A DNA stretch of 64,000 nucleotides from Magnetococcus sp. PR-3 (GTDB taxonomy: Bacteria > Pseudomonadota > Magnetococcia > Magnetococcales > Magnetococcaceae), in NCBI RefSeq assembly GCF_036689865.1, contig NZ_JBAHUQ010000025.1, positions 1 through 64,000 of the forward strand, given 5' to 3'. The first letter of the stretch is position 1. Every line of letters begins with the position of its first letter. The translations under genes and the position numbers were made by a program. The notes beneath the pieces are model-generated. The model was given only the letters and a program-made list of their open reading frames with translations, was not told the DNA's origin and ran no database searches. This document shows positions 62,105 through 64,000 of this stretch, one piece after another.

Positions 62105-64000
62105 GTGTCCCAGAAAACAACAAATCGCCGATTGAAGATCAGCTCAATCATACGATTTAAATGGGATCAGCTACGCACATATGCCGGACGCCCCTACCAT
62201 AAAATGCTCTTATTTTTCATTTTAACATTATTATTCATACCATTAAAAACTCATGCTGCAACCGTAATCATTGATGAGAACCTACCCCGAATCTCACTCG
62301 GACATGAACTACTACTGTTTGAAGAGCAGGATAATCAACAACGAACCATTGATGAGATTATCAACCAGGACAACACGCTCTCTTTTTTCTCCCCTAAGAA
62401 AAAAATTCCCTCATTTGTTGGAAAGAGCTACCCAATTTGGGGAAAAATCACGCTGTTAAACTCTTCTAATAAGCCACTTGATCGGCGTCTTGTGCTGGCA
62501 CAAACCTCTCTTCATCATCTATCATTTTTTTCCCCTGAAGCTGAAACGGGGCGATATGTGGAAAAGAGATCAGATGCATCTAAACTGCTGAGGGATGTTG
62601 ACCAACGACACCGACACTTTGTCTATAACATAACACTGCCCCCCCAACAGGTGATGACTTACTATGTACGTATTCAATCACCCAATATTAAATTATATCT
62701 CTACCTGTATGAACCAGACTATTTTGCGGATCAAACCTTACTAGGGACCATTATTCATGGGACTTTATTTGGATTTGTTTTGGCCGTTATTGCTTACCAA
62801 TTAGCGCTTTTTTTTATGGCCAGAGATCCCTCTTATTGGTCTTTATTGCTATTTGCCATGACGGGGTTACTGCATCAGTTTTGGAAACTGGGCTACCACA
62901 ATATGCTGCTAGAAGAGTATAGCGGCATCTTTTCTCTCTCGTGGGGGGTTATTCAGAGTTTAACATCTTCTTCCGTTGTCTATTTCAGCCGAGTATTCCT
63001 AACGACAAAGACGCATTTTCCGCGTTTGGATACGGCTTTAAAATTTTTTCAATATGCCGCTTTGGCAACCGCCGTACTCTCTTTAATCGATTACATCTCT
63101 GCCATGCGTGTTCTACAGGTTATCGTGCCTTTAGGTGTGCTAGTCATCTTCTGGGTAGCCATACGCGCAGTCATGTTAGGTATGGATCACTCACGGCACT
63201 ATCTGGCAGGATGGATCCCAATTCTTGTCACTGGTTTCTACTCGGCCATGGTCGGTTCTGGCATTATGAGCGTTCAAAGTTGGGACCATCTTATGGTCCC
63301 TCTAGGGGTAACGCTTGCTCTCTTTCTTTTTGCCTTTGCCGTGGCCAACCGTATTGGCCATGAACGTATGGAACACAATGCGCTACGGGAAGAGCGCTCT
63401 CGCCTAACAGGTATTTTAGAAGCCAGCCCTGTGGCAGTGTTGGTTGTGAACCCTGTTAATGACTTGATTACCCTAGCTAATCGCAGAGCCAGTGATTTAT
63501 TGCATTGGCAACAGGAGCCGTTAACCGATGCTCCAATTGCTCAATTTTTTGAAAATTCAGATGACCAAGAAGCACTTTTTGATATGGCTCGACAGGGTCA
63601 ACTCATCCAAGATCATGATCTAATTTTACAAACCAGCCAAACCAGCCTTTTTCATGGTCTGGTCTCTGTCGTCCCCACAACTCTGGGTAAACAGGCACAC
63701 TTTATTGTTTGGATCTATGATATTAGCCAAAGAAAAAAAGCCGAAGAACAGCTGCTCATTGCCAAACGTGAAGCCGATCGTGCTAACCGGGCAAAAAGTG
63801 ACTTTTTAGCGATGATCAGCCATGAAGTCCGTACCCCCATGAATGGTATCTTGGGCATGGTTCAATTGTTATTACGCTCAACATTGAACCTGCAGCAACG
63901 GCACCAGATGGAAATTCTCTACAGCTCAAGCCAAAATCTATTAACTTTACTCAATGACCTGTTGGATCTCTCACGTATTGAAGCTGGTAAACTTAAACTC
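62105..64000 (+). CDS. 7TMR-DISM sensor hybrid/histidine kinase (3' part outside window)
   Basis: Partial gene, still open at the window end (at least 631 residues). An N-terminal hydrophobic segment (about 34-52, LLFFILTLLFIPL) acts as signal peptide or anchor. It is followed by a periplasmic 7TMR-DISM extracellular domain (about 55-205, with FVGKSYPIWGKITLLNSS and HFVYNITLPPQQVMTYYVRI). Seven membrane helices follow (about 215-405). A PAS domain (about 425-540, ILEASPVAVLVVNP) precedes HisKA with His573 in ISHEVRTPMN and the X-region LLNDLLDLSRIEAGKL. The ATPase domain and any receiver lie beyond the edge. DISM domains of this type are thought to bind carbohydrates or similar ligands. The HisKA region closely resembles that of the kinases at 627 and 56906, so the three may have arisen by duplication. 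Confidence 0.92.
   Translation, partial: MSQKTTNRRLKISSIIRFKWDQLRTYAGRPYHKMLLFFILTLLFIPLKTHAATVIIDENLPRISLGHELLLFEEQDNQQRTIDEIINQDNTLSFFSPKKKIPSFVGKSYPIWGKITLLNSSNKPLDRRLVLAQTSLHHLSFFSPEAETGRYVEKRSDASKLLRDVDQRHRHFVYNITLPPQQVMTYYVRIQSPNIKLYLYLYEPDYFADQTLLGTIIHGTLFGFVLAVIAYQLALFFMARDPSYWSLLLFAMTGLLHQFWKLGYHNMLLEEYSGIFSLSWGVIQSLTSSSVVYFSRVFLTTKTHFPRLDTALKFFQYAALATAVLSLIDYISAMRVLQVIVPLGVLVIFWVAIRAVMLGMDHSRHYLAGWIPILVTGFYSAMVGSGIMSVQSWDHLMVPLGVTLALFLFAFAVANRIGHERMEHNALREERSRLTGILEASPVAVLVVNPVNDLITLANRRASDLLHWQQEPLTDAPIAQFFENSDDQEALFDMARQGQLIQDHDLILQTSQTSLFHGLVSVVPTTLGKQAHFIVWIYDISQRKKAEEQLLIAKREADRANRAKSDFLAMISHEVRTPMNGILGMVQLLLRSTLNLQQRHQMEILYSSSQNLLTLLNDLLDLSRIEAGKLKL

Noticed and set aside
62271-63363. 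Two short plus-strand open frames (62271-62459 and 62941-63363)
   Set aside because: They are in other frames inside the 7TMR-DISM kinase, whose own frame from 62105 stays open to the window end and shows clear domains.

Overview
The window looks like a chromosomal stretch of a Gram-negative, signalling-rich, probably aquatic proteobacterium. The evidence is TolC and HlyD-type envelope proteins, three large hybrid histidine kinases, a bacteriohemerythrin, a hybrid-cluster protein with an FNR/DNR-type promoter, and a giant LEPR-type adhesin. The mix resembles magnetotactic Magnetococcales, but that assignment is a weak inference. I saw no rRNA, tRNA, CRISPR array, transposase or phage gene.

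Region by region: 1-626 has no supported gene. 627-3497 (+) is a hybrid kinase with a periplasmic solute-binding sensor. 3780-5132 (-) is a short hybrid-cluster protein, and 5401-5844 (-) is a bacteriohemerythrin. Between them lie a hairpin terminator and an FNR/DNR-type promoter. 6047-6712 (+) is a small M50-like membrane protease, tail to tail with a K+ channel (6709-7299, -).

The core of the window is a minus-strand operon running from 55364 down to 7348, about 48 kb. In transcription order it encodes a small unknown protein (101 aa), a giant repetitive surface protein of about 12,860 aa, a GAF-HlyD membrane protein, a PqqD-like/M50-protease/HlyD membrane protein, a SecA-like ATPase, a TolC-family outer-membrane protein and a periplasmic adaptor. 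From the giant gene onward the genes are separated by 0, 2, -4, 1 and 0 bases. No ABC transporter is present. The operon therefore looks like a dedicated secretion apparatus in which a SecA-like motor and a polytopic M50-HlyD protein take the place of the usual type I ABC ATPase. This is the most interesting system in the window.

The giant protein is a patchwork. It has an N-terminal LEPR-type motif and no Sec signal peptide, followed by beta-helical scaffold containing an A-B-C/A-B-C tandem duplication of about 2.4 kb. Small Y-x-Y-I-G modules were apparently inserted into the second copy. Further on there are tandem units of about 180 aa carrying EF-hand-like loops, an RTX block, and a Gly/Ser tail encoded by a 27-bp minisatellite.

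A two-component system (OmpR-type regulator plus a Reg_prop/Y_Y_Y hybrid kinase with REC and Hpt, 56199-61012, +) diverges from this operon across an AT-rich gap of 834 bases and is a plausible regulator of it. The right end holds a small GHKL-like protein (61091-61633, -) and a 7TMR-DISM hybrid kinase that runs off the window (62105 onward, +).
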